49,345 nucleotides of DNA from DASUPK01 sp036377415 (GCA_036377415.1 DASUYK010000027.1:1-49345), one strand, 5' to 3'. Positions 34,125-43,172 are shown, counted from the stretch's first letter. The notes: generated by a model not told the origin, from the sequence alone. Numbers and translations: made by a program.

Positions 34125-36576
34125 GAAGCGACCCCCCGATCGCGGAGACCGCGGCCTCGATCGCGCTCCGGCGCTCGGCCACCTCCGCGTCGGTGAGCGT
34201 CCTGTCCGGCGCCGTGAAGCTGAGCCGCAGGGCGAGGCTCTTCCGCCCCTCACCAACCTGCTCGCCCCGGTAGAGGTCGAAGACCTCCGCCGAGCGAAGC
34301 AGATCCCCGCCTCCCTCGAGGACGGCCGCCCTCACCTCGGCTGCCGGGACGGATTCGTCGACGACGACCGCGACGTCCTGATTGACGGCCGGAAAGGAGA
34401 TCACGTCCTCGTAGGCCTCCTCGCCGTACGGGGATGCGGCGATCAGCGGTGCGAGGTCGATCTCGAACCCTGCCGCCGCGGGGAGCCCCCAGTCCCGGCA
34501 GACGAGGGGGTGGATCTCGCCGATCCAACCTGCATTCTGGCCATGGACCGTGACCCGCCCGCTTCTGCCGGGATGGAGGAACGGCTCCTCCCCGGGGACG
34601 ACGTCGACGCTCACGCCGAGCTGTGTCGCGAGCGCCTCGAGCACGCCCTTCAGCGAGTAGAAGTCCGCCTCGACCGCCTCAGCGCGCCATCCTCCGCCCC
34701 GCAACGGCCCGGCCGCGAGGCAGGCGATCCGCCAGGGCTCGAAGGCGGGTGGCGGCAGGTTCCCGACGAACCTCCCCGCCAGGACCCCGCCCTGCGGGAG
34801 CTCGCCCTCGCGGAGATGGGCCCGCCCCGACTCGACGAGCGCGACGCGCTCCGCTCCGTGGGCGACGTTGTAGGCGGCGGCATCGAGAAGCGAGCCGATC
34901 ACGGCGGTGCGCTCGACCGAGTGCTCCGCCGAAAGCGGATTCGAGACCCGGATCGGGTCGGCCCGGACGTCGCCATCCTGAATGCGGAGCCGGCCCGGCA
35001 TCCCGGGATCGGTGAGGCTCAGGTCGACGACCGCGTCGAAGCCCAAATCGCGCATCACGTCCTCGGCCCGCCGGCGCAGCCGCTGCTCGCGACTGAGCCC
35101 GCCGGCCTGGCCGCTCGTCGCGGGGAGGGTCGAGGGCAGGTTGGTGGCGTAGCCGTGGATCCGGCCGACCTCCTCGATCAGGTCCGCCTCCCTGGTGACG
35201 TCGTAGTGCCGGTGGACCGGTACCGTCGCCTCGAGGTCGTCGTCATCCTGGTCGACCTCGAAGTCGAGGCGCGACAGGTAGGCGACACATTCCTCCGGGG
35301 TGATCGGCATTCCGAGCAGGCGCTCGGCCCGTCCGTGGCGGAGGGCGATCCGGTGAAGGTCCGGCACATCGGATGCGACGTCGATCGTCCCCGGGACGAG
35401 CTTTGCGCCACAGAGCTCGACCATCAGCCGGGAGGCGACTCGCTGCGCCCGCAGGGCCATCTCCGGGTGAAGCTGCTTCTCGAACCGGTTCGAGGCGTCG
35501 GAGCGGAGGCCGAGGTTGCGCGAGGTCCGAAGGATGTTCACCCCGTTCCAGGTCGCGACCTCGAGCAGCACCCGGGTGGTCGTCTCCGAGACCTCGGAGA
35601 CCTCACCGCCCATGATCCCAGCGATCCCCGAAGGGCCTCTCCGGTCGCAGACCAGGACCGCATCGTCATCGAAGGTCCGCTCGACCCCGTCGAGGGTGGT
35701 CATCCTCTCGCCCTGCTTCGCGGTCCTGATCGTCAGAGCCCCGTCCGGGACCTTGTCGAGGTCGAACGCGTGAAGCGGCTGCGCGGTGAGCAGCATCACA
35801 TAGTTGGTGATGTCGACGACGTTGTTGATCGGCCGCATCCCGGCGGCGATCAACCGGGCCTTCAGCCAGAGCGGCGAGGGCCCGATCCGGACGTCCGTGA
35901 AGACCCGAGCGCTGAACCGGGGACACAGCTCGGGGACCTCGACGGTGACGGAGGCATAGTCGGAGACCTCGCCGTCGCCAGTCGCCGCGGCGTCTTCCTC
36001 CCAGGGCGGCTCGGTGAGCTTCGCGCCGGTGATCGCATGGACCTCGCGGGCGACTCCGTAGATCCCGAAGCAGTCGACCCGGTTGGAGGTCGGCTCCAAC
36101 TCGATCACCGGGTCGGACACCGAGATCACCTCGCCGAGCGGGGTCCCCGGGGCGACGCCATCGTCCAGGACGGCGATCCCCGCCGCGTCTTCGCCGATCT
36201 CGAGCTCGGCCTCGGAGAGGATCATTCCGTCGGACTCGACCCCGCGCAGCTTCGCCTTGCCGAGCTTGGTCCCGTCGGGCATCACGGCGCCGGGCAGCGC
36301 GACCGGTACGGTCTGGCCGGCGGCGACGTTCGGGGCACCGCAGACAATCGTTCGCCCGCCCTCGCCCGCATCGACCTCGCAGACGCTCAGCCGCTCGGCG
36401 TCCGGATGGCTCTCGACTGAGAGCACCTTGCCCACCACGAAGGACTCGGCTGAGGGTGCACCGACGTGGCTGATTCGCTCGACCTCGATGCTGTGCATCG
36501 CGAGCCGATCCGCGAGATCCTCGACGGAGAGATCGGGGTCGCAGTAGGACCGCAGCCAGGAATTCGGCACCTTCAA
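34117..36576 (-). CDS. pheT: Phenylalanyl-tRNA synthetase beta subunit
   Basis: 819 residues from TTG 36576, which overlaps the pheS stop (TTGA). It contains the EMAP/tRNA-binding region (EVDAGEGGRTIVCGAPNVAA), the B3/B4 editing domain, the B5 domain (LGMPITPEECVAYLSRLDFE), the catalytic-like core and the C-terminal ferredoxin-fold anticodon-binding domain (PAVNQDVAVVVDES). Typical two-subunit enzyme with PheS. Confidence 0.96.
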   Translation of the reverse strand: MKVPNSWLRSYCDPDLSVEDLADRLAMHSIEVERISHVGAPSAESFVVGKVLSVESHPDAERLSVCEVDAGEGGRTIVCGAPNVAAGQTVPVALPGAVMPDGTKLGKAKLRGVESDGMILSEAELEIGEDAAGIAVLDDGVAPGTPLGEVISVSDPVIELEPTSNRVDCFGIYGVAREVHAITGAKLTEPPWEEDAAATGDGEVSDYASVTVEVPELCPRFSARVFTDVRIGPSPLWLKARLIAAGMRPINNVVDITNYVMLLTAQPLHAFDLDKVPDGALTIRTAKQGERMTTLDGVERTFDDDAVLVCDRRGPSGIAGIMGGEVSEVSETTTRVLLEVATWNGVNILRTSRNLGLRSDASNRFEKQLHPEMALRAQRVASRLMVELCGAKLVPGTIDVASDVPDLHRIALRHGRAERLLGMPITPEECVAYLSRLDFEVDQDDDDLEATVPVHRHYDVTREADLIEEVGRIHGYATNLPSTLPATSGQAGGLSREQRLRRRAEDVMRDLGFDAVVDLSLTDPGMPGRLRIQDGDVRADPIRVSNPLSAEHSVERTAVIGSLLDAAAYNVAHGAERVALVESGRAHLREGELPQGGVLAGRFVGNLPPPAFEPWRIACLAAGPLRGGGWRAEAVEADFYSLKGVLEALATQLGVSVDVVPGEEPFLHPGRSGRVTVHGQNAGWIGEIHPLVCRDWGLPAAAGFEIDLAPLIAASPYGEEAYEDVISFPAVNQDVAVVVDESVPAAEVRAAVLEGGGDLLRSAEVFDLYRGEQVGEGRKSLALRLSFTAPDRTLTDAEVAERRSAIEAAVSAIGGSLRE

Positions 36577-37697
36577 CGGAATTGCCCCAGGACTCGGACG
36601 TCGTTCTCGAAGAACTTCCGCAGGTCGGGGACCCCGTACTTGAGCATCGCGATCCGCTCGATCCCCATCCCAAAGGCAAAGCCCTGGACCTTCTCCGGGT
36701 CGTAGCCGTTCTCGCGAACGAACCGGTACACGTTCGGGTCGACCATCCCGGCGCCGAGGATCTCGATCCAGCCGATCCCCTTGCACAGAGGATCGCGCGA
36801 TCCGTCCTCGAGGCGCCCGCTGCCGCCACAGCGGAAGCAGGAGACGTCGACCTCGACGCTCGGCTCGGTGAAGGGGAAGAACCCCGGACGGAAGCGGGCC
36901 TCGCGCTCCGGGCCGAAGATCCCCCGGGCGAGCTCGTCGAGCGTCCCCTTGAGGTCCGCGAGCGTGATGTCGGGGCCGACCGCGAGGCCCTCGACCTGGT
37001 GGAAGATCGGGCTGTGGGTGGCGTCGAAGGGGTCGGAGCGGTAGCAGCGGCCGGGGACGACGATGAAGATCGGGGGGGGCTGAGACTCCATCGAGCGGAC
37101 CTGCATCGGCGAGGTGTGGGTCCGCAGGACGACGTCCTCTGGGCCAGGCGGCAGCTCCTCCCCGTTGGAGGGGATCCGGAGGTCCCCCCTCAGGGTGGAG
37201 GGATCGACGTAGAAGGTGTCCTGCGCCATTCGCGCCGGATGCCCCGGGGGATGGTTGAGCGCGGTGAAGTTGTAGTAGTCGAGCTCGACCTCGGGGCCCT
37301 CCATCACCCTGTATCCGAGCCCGACGAAGAGGTCCTCGATCTCGCGCTGCGTGCGGATCAGGGGATTCATCGCGCCCGCGGGCACGGGCGGCGATCCGGG
37401 CAGCGTCACGTCGATCGCGTCCTCGGCCAGCCGCATGCCGAGTTCGCTCGCGTCGAGCTCCGAGCCGCGCGACTCAAGCAGCCTCTCCAGCTCCTGACGC
37501 GTCTCGTTCCCAGCCTTTCCGACCGCACCGCGCTCCTCCGGAGGGAGGTCCGCGATCCCGCGAAGGATCCCGGTCAGCTCGGCCTTCCGGCCGAGGTAGC
37601 GGACGCGGAGCTCCTCGAGCTCGGCCGTGCTCGAGGCGGCGCCGATCGCGGCGGAAGCCTCGCTCCTGATCTCCTCTATTCGGTCGCTCGTGGGCAT
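36573..37697 (-). CDS. pheS: Phenylalanyl-tRNA synthetase alpha subunit
   Basis: 374 residues, the class II catalytic subunit. The N-terminal coiled coil is followed by GYRVMEGPEVELDYYNFTAL, VLRTHTSPMQVRSM and GRCYRSDPFDATHSPIFHQV (motif 2), and FAFGMGIERIAMLKYGVPDL (motif 3). Two short inserts are present after FYVDPSTL and around FRCGGSGRLEDGS; both also occur in other actinobacteria to my knowledge. It follows the methyltransferase by four bases. Confidence 0.96.
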   Translation of the reverse strand: MPTSDRIEEIRSEASAAIGAASSTAELEELRVRYLGRKAELTGILRGIADLPPEERGAVGKAGNETRQELERLLESRGSELDASELGMRLAEDAIDVTLPGSPPVPAGAMNPLIRTQREIEDLFVGLGYRVMEGPEVELDYYNFTALNHPPGHPARMAQDTFYVDPSTLRGDLRIPSNGEELPPGPEDVVLRTHTSPMQVRSMESQPPPIFIVVPGRCYRSDPFDATHSPIFHQVEGLAVGPDITLADLKGTLDELARGIFGPEREARFRPGFFPFTEPSVEVDVSCFRCGGSGRLEDGSRDPLCKGIGWIEILGAGMVDPNVYRFVRENGYDPEKVQGFAFGMGIERIAMLKYGVPDLRKFFENDVRVLGQFR

Positions 37698-37701
37698 CGG
37701 G

Positions 37702-38412
37702 TCAGGCTGCTCCGTGACTGGCGGGCGACGATATCCGGTGCAGGGCGATGGCAGCCGCCGCCGCGACGTTCAGTGACTCAGCGCCCTCCCGGAGCGGGAT
37801 CGTCACCCGGACGTCGCACGCACCGGCGACCTCCGGCGGCAGCCCCTCGCGCTCGGCGCCGAGGCAGACGGTCGCGAACCCCTCGAGGCGGTCGAGCGGC
37901 TCGCCGCCGTGGGCGACCAGCGCGGCCCGCGGCTCGGGCGTCGCGTCGATCCCCCCGCGCACCAGCGGCTCGGCGAACACCGCTCCCATGCTCGCGCGGA
38001 CGGCGCGTGGTCCATAGGGATCGGCGCAGTCGGGGCCGAGCACGACCGACCCGCCGACCAGGGCGGACGCGGTGCGGACGACGGCGCCGATGTTGCCGGG
38101 GTCGGCGACGCCATGCAGGTACACGCATGGAGTCTTCGGCTCCTCGGCCCAGCGCTGGCGCCAGATCCCGATCGCCCGGGCACCCGATCCGAGGCTCGAG
38201 AACCGGGCGAGCAGCGCCGGCTCGACCTCGGTGCCGCCGAGCCCCTCGCCTGCCGCGGTCAGCAGCTCGACCGGGTCCGCCCCGGCCGCCCGCGCGGCGC
38301 CGAGGAGATCCTCGCCCTCCCCGACGAAGAGGCCCTCGCGCTCGCGCGCCCGGCGCCGGCCGAGGCGATGAACCAGCTTCAGCTTCTCGTTGTGGGGGCT
38401 TGTGATCGTCAA
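37702..38412 (-). CDS. TrmH/SpoU-family rRNA or tRNA 2'-O-methyltransferase
   Basis: 236 residues from TTG 38412 (GAGGAACGGA upstream gives a ribosome-binding site; homology begins ITSPHNEKLKLVHRL). Knotted SPOUT fold: LHGVADPGNIGAVVRTASAL, VCLGAEREGLPPEVAGACD and IPLREGAESLNVAAAAAIAL are motifs 1-3. Commonly found between rplT and pheS, where it is likely an rRNA methyltransferase; the modified base is unknown. Confidence 0.9.
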   Translation of the reverse strand: MTITSPHNEKLKLVHRLGRRRAREREGLFVGEGEDLLGAARAAGADPVELLTAAGEGLGGTEVEPALLARFSSLGSGARAIGIWRQRWAEEPKTPCVYLHGVADPGNIGAVVRTASALVGGSVVLGPDCADPYGPRAVRASMGAVFAEPLVRGGIDATPEPRAALVAHGGEPLDRLEGFATVCLGAEREGLPPEVAGACDVRVTIPLREGAESLNVAAAAAIALHRISSPASHGAA

Positions 38413-38425
38413 TCCGTTCCTCAAA

Positions 38426-38468
38426 TGCAAAGGGCGGCCGCTTCGCGGACCGCCCGGGGGATCTCTCT
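38426..38468 (-). terminator. Hairpin between rplT and the methyltransferase gene
   Basis: On the minus strand GGGCGGTCCGCG pairs with CGGCCGCCC around a short GAAG loop, followed by TTTGCATTT. It could be a partial terminator or attenuator that lowers read-through into the pheST-arg part of the run. Confidence 0.5.
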
Positions 38469-38482
38469 CTGGCTGCCTTCGG

Positions 38483-38842
38483 CTAGGTGGCGGCAGCCTC
38501 CCGGGCGAGCTCCACAAATCGGCGGAAGCCATCGGGGTCGTTCACGGCGATGTCGGCCAGCATCTTTCGGTTCACCTCGACCTCGGCCTTCTGGAGGCCG
38601 TGGATCAGCTCCGAGTAGCTCATCCCCTCACGCCGCGCCGCGGCGTTGATCCGGGTGATCCAGAGCCGCCTGAAGTCGCGCTTGCGGGTGCGCCGGTCCC
38701 GGTAGGCGTAGGCGTCCGAGCGCATCACCTGCTCATTGGCGAGCCGGTAGCTCGAGTGCTTTCGGCCGAAGTAGCCCTTCGCCCGGCCGAGCACCTTCTT
38801 CCTGCGCCGCTTGCGGGCGACCGCGTTCTTGGCGCGGGGCAT
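38483..38842 (-). CDS. rplT: Ribosomal protein bL20
   Basis: 119 residues: MPRAKNAVARKRRRKKVLGR, then AKGYFGRKHSSYRLANEQVM, and the C-terminal GMSYSELIHGLQKAEVEVNR. Binds 23S rRNA early in 50S assembly. ATG overlaps the rpmI stop (TGATG), so it is translationally coupled. Confidence 0.97.
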   Translation of the reverse strand: MPRAKNAVARKRRRKKVLGRAKGYFGRKHSSYRLANEQVMRSDAYAYRDRRTRKRDFRRLWITRINAAARREGMSYSELIHGLQKAEVEVNRKMLADIAVNDPDGFRRFVELAREAAAT

Positions 38843-39045
38843 CAGCGACCGCCCTTCCCGAGCAGCTTCTTCACCCGGCCCCTATCAGCGGCCGAGATCT
38901 CCGAGGGACGGCCGAGGCGCCGCTTGCGGGCTGGCGACTTCTTCTCGAGAATGTGGCTCGAGTTCGCTCGCCTGCCGCGCAGCTTGCCCTTCGCGGTCTT
39001 GCGGAAGCGCTTCTTGGCGCCGGAGTGCGTCTTCATCTTCGGCAT
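38842..39045 (-). CDS. rpmI: Ribosomal protein bL35
   Basis: 67 residues: MPKMKTHSGAKKRFRKTAKG, with the basic ARKRRLGRPSEISAADRGRV end. Standard infC-rpmI-rplT operon member. A REP-like palindrome lies upstream, between it and infC. Confidence 0.96.
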   Translation of the reverse strand: MPKMKTHSGAKKRFRKTAKGKLRGRRANSSHILEKKSPARKRRLGRPSEISAADRGRVKKLLGKGGR

Positions 39046-39080
39046 CGGGCCGACTATTGAAGCAGACGACCTGCATCATG

Positions 39081-39116
39081 AAACGGGTTGCTCCTTGCGG
39101 GAGCACCCTCACATCC
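39081..39116. repeat. REP-like palindrome copy 7 (infC-rpmI gap)
   Basis: Arms AACGGGTTGCTCC and GGGAGCACCCTCACATCC with a TTGC loop, almost exactly the consensus. It occupies the 73-base gap between infC and rpmI and could act as an mRNA-stability or processing hairpin inside the operon. Confidence 0.75.
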
Positions 39117-39118
39117 AG

Positions 39119-39694
39119 CTAGCTGGCCGCGGCTTCCTTCTCCTGGCCGGCGGCGCGCGTCGGGGCGAGAAGCATCGTCATGTTGCGCCCCTCCTGGAGG
39201 GGCTCCTGCTCCATCGTCGCGATCTCCGAGACGTCCTGGAGGAGTCGGTCGAGCAGCATCCTGCCGCGCTCGGGATGGCTCTGCTCGCGGCCGCGAAACA
39301 TGATCGTCACCTTCACCTTGTCGTGCTGCTTGAGGAAGCGCTCGACGTGGCCGCGCTTTGTCTCGTAGTCGTGCTGGGCGATCTTCGGGCGCAGCTTGAT
39401 CTCCCTCACGTTCACCTGCTGCTGGTGCTTGCGGGCGGCCTTCGCCTTCTGCTCCTGCTCGTACTTGTACTTCGAGTAGTCGAGAATGCGGCACACCGGA
39501 GGCTTCGACTGCGCGGCCACCTCGACCAGGTCGAGATCGCGCTCGCGGGCTCGCTCGAGCGCTTCGGCGGTCGGAATGATCCCGACCTGCTCGCCGCTCT
39601 CATCGATCAGGCGGACCTCAGGGACCCGGATCCGCTCGTTGATCCGCGTCTGATCGCGCTCGGGCGGTCTGCGATCGAAACGAGAGACCGCCAC
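39119..39694 (-). CDS. infC: Translation initiation factor IF-3
   Basis: 191 residues. N-domain INERIRVPEVRLIDESGEQV, linker, and C-domain VREIKLRPKIAQHDYETKRG with VTIMFRGREQSHPERGRMLL. Starts at GTG 39694; infC in many bacteria uses an atypical start such as AUU, and here GTG is used. There are about 20 extra N-terminal residues and a short Ala-rich tail. Confidence 0.95.
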   Translation of the reverse strand: MAVSRFDRRPPERDQTRINERIRVPEVRLIDESGEQVGIIPTAEALERARERDLDLVEVAAQSKPPVCRILDYSKYKYEQEQKAKAARKHQQQVNVREIKLRPKIAQHDYETKRGHVERFLKQHDKVKVTIMFRGREQSHPERGRMLLDRLLQDVSEIATMEQEPLQEGRNMTMLLAPTRAAGQEKEAAAS

Positions 39695-39749
39695 TAGCTA
39701 GGCATGGGGTAGGGCGTCAAGCTGATGGGAGAGATTGGATCGGGGAGGC

Positions 39750-39808
39750 GGGCACGGGGCGCTTAGGCGCGCTGCGTGGTCTGGGTGCCCGGCATTGCGG
39801 CCAGTATA
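39750..39808 (-). promoter_or_regulatory. Candidate infC promoter and leader hairpin
   Basis: TATACT (minus strand, 39803-39808) is a good -10 box in an otherwise GC-rich gap between the thrS stop and infC. Downstream, GGGCAC (39750-39755) and GTGCCC (39785-39790) can form a leader stem. This suggests infC has its own promoter besides any thrS read-through. Confidence 0.45.
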
Positions 39809-39813
39809 GACGC

Positions 39814-41751
39814 CTACGACCCCGTCACCTCGCGGTCCAGCCTGGTGGCCAGGTCGTCGAGACTGAGCGGGCCGAGATCGCCCTCGTCGTGGTGACGCAC
39901 CGAGACCGTGCCGGACTCGATCTCCTTGTCGCCCACGACCAGCATGTACGGGGCCTTGGACAGCTCCGCGTCGCGGATCTTCCGACCGACCGACTCGGTC
40001 CGCTCGTCGGTGCGCACCCTGAACCCGCGGGATCGGAGCTCGCCGGCGAGCTCGGAGGCGCGCTCGTTGTGGCGGTCGGCAACCGGGAGGACGAGCGCCT
40101 GCGCGGGGGCGAGCCAGAGTGGGAACCGGCCCCCGTAGTGCTCGATCAGGATCCCGGCGAACCGCTCCATCGAGCCGAGCAGCGCACGGTGGATCATCAC
40201 CGGGGTGTGCTCGGCGTTGTCGGCACCCGTGTAGGTGAGCCCGAAGCGCTCGGGCATGGAGAAGTCGAGCTGGCAGGTGCCGCACTGCCAGGAGCGACCG
40301 AGGGCGTCGGTGATGTGGAAGTCGATCTTCGGCCCATAGAAGGCGCCGTCGCCCGGATTGAGCTGGTAGGGGCGGCCCTGGCGCTCGAGAGCCTCCTTCA
40401 GCGCGGACTCCGCCCGCTCCCACTGCTCGGCGGTCCCGATCGACTTCTCCGGCCTGGTCGAGAGCTCCACCCGGACGTCGTCGAACCCGAATCGGGAGTA
40501 GAGCTCGTCGATCGCCTCGCAGACGCCGATCACCTCGTCCGGGACCTGCTCCTCAGTGCAGTAGATGTGCGCGTCGTCCTGGGTGAACGAGCGAACCCGG
40601 AGCAGCCCGTGCAGCACTCCCTCTCGCTCGTTCCGAAAGACCTGCCCGAACTCGGCGAGCCGGAGGGGGAGCTCGCGATAAGAGTGGCGGGTCGCGCCGA
40701 AGACGAGGCAGGCGCCGGGGCAATTCATCGGACGGAGGGCGAACCGCCGCTCGTCGGACTGCGTGAAGTACATGTTCTCGACGTAGTTGTCCCAGTGGCC
40801 GGAGCGGTGCCAGAGCTCCTCGTCGAGGACCTCCGGGGTGCGGATCTCCTCGTAGCCGCGCTTCCGAAGCTGCTCACGGACCTCCCTCGCGATCAGCTCA
40901 AGGAGGACGGTCCCATCCGGCAGCCAGAACGGCATTCCCGGCGCCTCCTGCTTGAGGCTGAAGATGTTGAGCTCTGGTCCGATTCGCCGGTGGTCGCGGG
41001 CCTTCGCCTCCTCGATCCGGTCGAGGTGGGCCTCGAGCTCCTTGCGGTCGTGGAAGGCGGTCCCGTAGATCCGCGTGAGCATCTGCCGTGTCTCGTCGCC
41101 GCGCCAGTACGCGCCCGCGAGCGAGGTGAGCTTGAACGCCCCGATCCGGCCGGTGGAGGGCCCGTGCGGGCCACGGCAGAGGTCCTCGAACGGCCCGTTC
41201 CGGTAGAGCGAGACGGTCTCGGCGCCCTCGTCGCGGACCAGGTCCTCGATCAGCTCGACCTTGTAGTCCTGTCCCTGCCCCCGGAAGTGCTCGATCGCCT
41301 CCGCGGCGGAGAGCTCCCGGCGCTCGAACGGCTCGTCCGCCTTGACGTGCTCGGCCATCCGCTCCTCGATCCGCGTGAGGTCGTCCTCGCCCGGGCTTCC
41401 GTCCGGGAACTCGATGTCGTAGTAGAAGCCGTCCGCAACCGGAGGCCCGATCGAGATCTTCGCCTCCGGCCAGAGATCGAGGACCGACTCGGCGAGGACG
41501 TGTGCGGCATCGTGTCGGAGCAGCTCGAGCGACTCGGGGCTGCGCTCGGTGACGATCTCGATCGACTCGCCGCCGCTCAGGGGCGCCGAGAGGTCGCGCA
41601 GCTCTCCGTCCACCTTCACGGCGAGGGCGGCCCTTGCGAGGCCAGACCCGATCGCCGCAGCGGCGTCGGCGCCGGTGGCCCCGGGCTCGAGCGAGAGCTC
41701 CGAGCCGTCCGGCAGCGTCACCTCGAGCCTCTTCACGTCCTTCGTGCTCAT
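39814..41751 (-). CDS. thrS: Threonyl-tRNA synthetase
   Basis: 645 residues from ATG 41751; the longer frame above it lies in the upstream leader. TGS domain (VTLPDGSELSLEPG), editing domain (LLRHDAAHVLAESVLDLWPE with the HxxxH zinc-like motif), class II core (RPMNCPGACLVFGATRHSYR, FTQDDAHIYCTEEQ, PVMIHRALLGSMERFAGILI) and the anticodon-binding C-terminus. No T-box motif was found in its 5' leader. Confidence 0.96.
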   Translation of the reverse strand: MSTKDVKRLEVTLPDGSELSLEPGATGADAAAAIGSGLARAALAVKVDGELRDLSAPLSGGESIEIVTERSPESLELLRHDAAHVLAESVLDLWPEAKISIGPPVADGFYYDIEFPDGSPGEDDLTRIEERMAEHVKADEPFERRELSAAEAIEHFRGQGQDYKVELIEDLVRDEGAETVSLYRNGPFEDLCRGPHGPSTGRIGAFKLTSLAGAYWRGDETRQMLTRIYGTAFHDRKELEAHLDRIEEAKARDHRRIGPELNIFSLKQEAPGMPFWLPDGTVLLELIAREVREQLRKRGYEEIRTPEVLDEELWHRSGHWDNYVENMYFTQSDERRFALRPMNCPGACLVFGATRHSYRELPLRLAEFGQVFRNEREGVLHGLLRVRSFTQDDAHIYCTEEQVPDEVIGVCEAIDELYSRFGFDDVRVELSTRPEKSIGTAEQWERAESALKEALERQGRPYQLNPGDGAFYGPKIDFHITDALGRSWQCGTCQLDFSMPERFGLTYTGADNAEHTPVMIHRALLGSMERFAGILIEHYGGRFPLWLAPAQALVLPVADRHNERASELAGELRSRGFRVRTDERTESVGRKIRDAELSKAPYMLVVGDKEIESGTVSVRHHDEGDLGPLSLDDLATRLDREVTGS

Positions 41752-41931
41752 CGCGCTAAGGCTAGTGTTCCTTCTCGCGGCACAGCCTGGCCCGCGTGCT
41801 GAAGACCGGCAGCAAGGGCAAGGACGTCCGCTCCTCCAGCGGGCGCTCACCCGGCTGGGCGGCGCCGCCTAGGACCCCCTTCCCGAGCTGCAGTACTGGG
41901 ACTCCTACTCCTAATGATCCCCGCGGCTTAA

Positions 41932-42004
41932 TGGGCGCTACTGGGCTCGAACCAGTGACCTCCAGCTTGTCGAGCTGGCGCTCTCCCAACTGAGCTAAGC
42001 GCCC
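41932..42004 (-). tRNA. tRNA-Val (anticodon GAC)
   Basis: Cloverleaf complete: acceptor GGGCGCT / AGCGCCC, D arm AGCTCAGTTGGGAGAGC, anticodon stem CCAGC / GCTGG with loop TCGACAA (anticodon GAC), and T arm ACTGG / CCAGT with TTCGAGC. Discriminator A; no encoded CCA. The loop base at position 33 reads C where U is usual. Confidence 0.95.
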
Positions 42005-42044
42005 CGGGAGCACAAAGGTACCAGCGGCCCGGCGGGCCGCAAGG

Positions 42045-43049
42045 CTAGGCGACCGGCGCGGTCGGCGGCTTGACCACGGTGGGCGAGTCGGGCAACAGGC
42101 CCCGTGATCGCATCGTGATCTTGAACGTCTCGAGGGTGTCGTACTGGGGCTGCCACCCGGCGGTCGACTTGAGCTTCTCCGTGGACACGACCCACGGGTA
42201 GCGAATGAAGTCGAGGTTGCCGGGCGGGGCCTCGGTGCGGGGAACGTGCAGCTTCCACATCGCGCCGTTCAAGCGCTTCATCGTCTTCAGCGAAATGTTG
42301 CGGGTCTTCTTACCGATCATCTCCGCGGCGCGTCCCCAGGTGAGCAGACCGTCGCCGGCGACGTTGAAGGCGCCGGAGTGCTTCCCGTCGAGGAGGGCGA
42401 TCAGCGCGGAGACGACGTCGTCCTCGTGTGCGAGCTGGAACTCCTCGTCCACGCCGTCCAGGATCGGCACGAACGGATTGCTCTCGAAGGCGCGGACGAT
42501 GAAGTTGTTGACGGTCGGTCCGAAGACGATGGACGGGCGGACGATCGTCATCACCGCGTCCGGATTCTGCAGCGCCCAGAGCTGGGCGATCCGATCGGAG
42601 TCCGCCTTGTGCTTGGCGTAGGGGAAGTCCGGCGCGCCGCGCACCGGCCAGTCCTCGGCCATCGGCTTCGGATTGTCGGGGAAGGCGCCGTACGCCGTCG
42701 CCGACGATGTCTGGATCACGTGCTTGACGCCGGCGTCCGTGGCGGCTTGGAGGACCGCCTGGGTGCCGTTCACGTCGATGTCGTACATCCTCGCCTCGTC
42801 CCGGATCGGATCGAGGACGAAGGCGAAGTGCATCAGCACGTCGACCTCGTGACGCTCCAGCAGGTCCTGGATCTGCTTCCGATCCCTGATGTCCGCCTTG
42901 ACGAACTCGTGCTTTTGCCAGGACCGTGGCGGCGGCCGCAGGTCGACACCGACGATCTGCTCGGTGTCCTCGCGGCCGGAGAGCTCGTCCGTGAGCCGCC
43001 CGCCGATGTATCCGGAGCCGCCTGTGATCAGGTACCGCACCCGGCGCAT
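42045..43049 (-). CDS. NAD-dependent epimerase/dehydratase (extended SDR)
   Basis: 334 residues. Rossmann motif TGGSGYIGGRL and the catalytic Tyr-x3-Lys in FPYAKHKAD, with VTSV-type strand VMTIVRPSIVFGP and substrate loop FQLAHEDDVVSALIALL. It acts on a nucleotide sugar or similar substrate that cannot be named. ATG with AGGA upstream. The promoter TTGACA (minus strand, 43161-43166) is seen 111 bases upstream. Confidence 0.85.
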   Translation of the reverse strand: MRRVRYLITGGSGYIGGRLTDELSGREDTEQIVGVDLRPPPRSWQKHEFVKADIRDRKQIQDLLERHEVDVLMHFAFVLDPIRDEARMYDIDVNGTQAVLQAATDAGVKHVIQTSSATAYGAFPDNPKPMAEDWPVRGAPDFPYAKHKADSDRIAQLWALQNPDAVMTIVRPSIVFGPTVNNFIVRAFESNPFVPILDGVDEEFQLAHEDDVVSALIALLDGKHSGAFNVAGDGLLTWGRAAEMIGKKTRNISLKTMKRLNGAMWKLHVPRTEAPPGNLDFIRYPWVVSTEKLKSTAGWQPQYDTLETFKITMRSRGLLPDSPTVVKPPTAPVA

Positions 43050-43172
43050 CCTATCCTGGCTGGTCGGCCAATGTCCTTGAAGATTTGCTCACTTTTGGGG
43101 AATGCAAGTTTTCGCAGCATCCGCGAAAGAACTGCAACATTGGACCGCCAGGAGTGTTAGTGTCAACCAACA

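Noticed and set aside
38885..39112. ORF starting from the REP hairpin's AGGAG and ATG upstream of rpmI
   Set aside because: It runs out of frame through rpmI and rpmI/rplT are clearly the real genes.
41752..41931. T-box or other riboswitch upstream of thrS
   Set aside because: No conserved T-box sequence or specifier arrangement was seen in this leader.
41960..41980. C at tRNA-Val position 33 as a decoding oddity
   Set aside because: Real in the sequence, but the same anticodon loop appears to be common in this tRNA type, so it is noted but not treated as novel.
41796..41993. Plus-strand ORF ending in ATGLEPVTSSLSSWRSPN
   Set aside because: This is the antisense of the tRNA-Val gene; such frames are a well-known spurious annotation in high-GC genomes.
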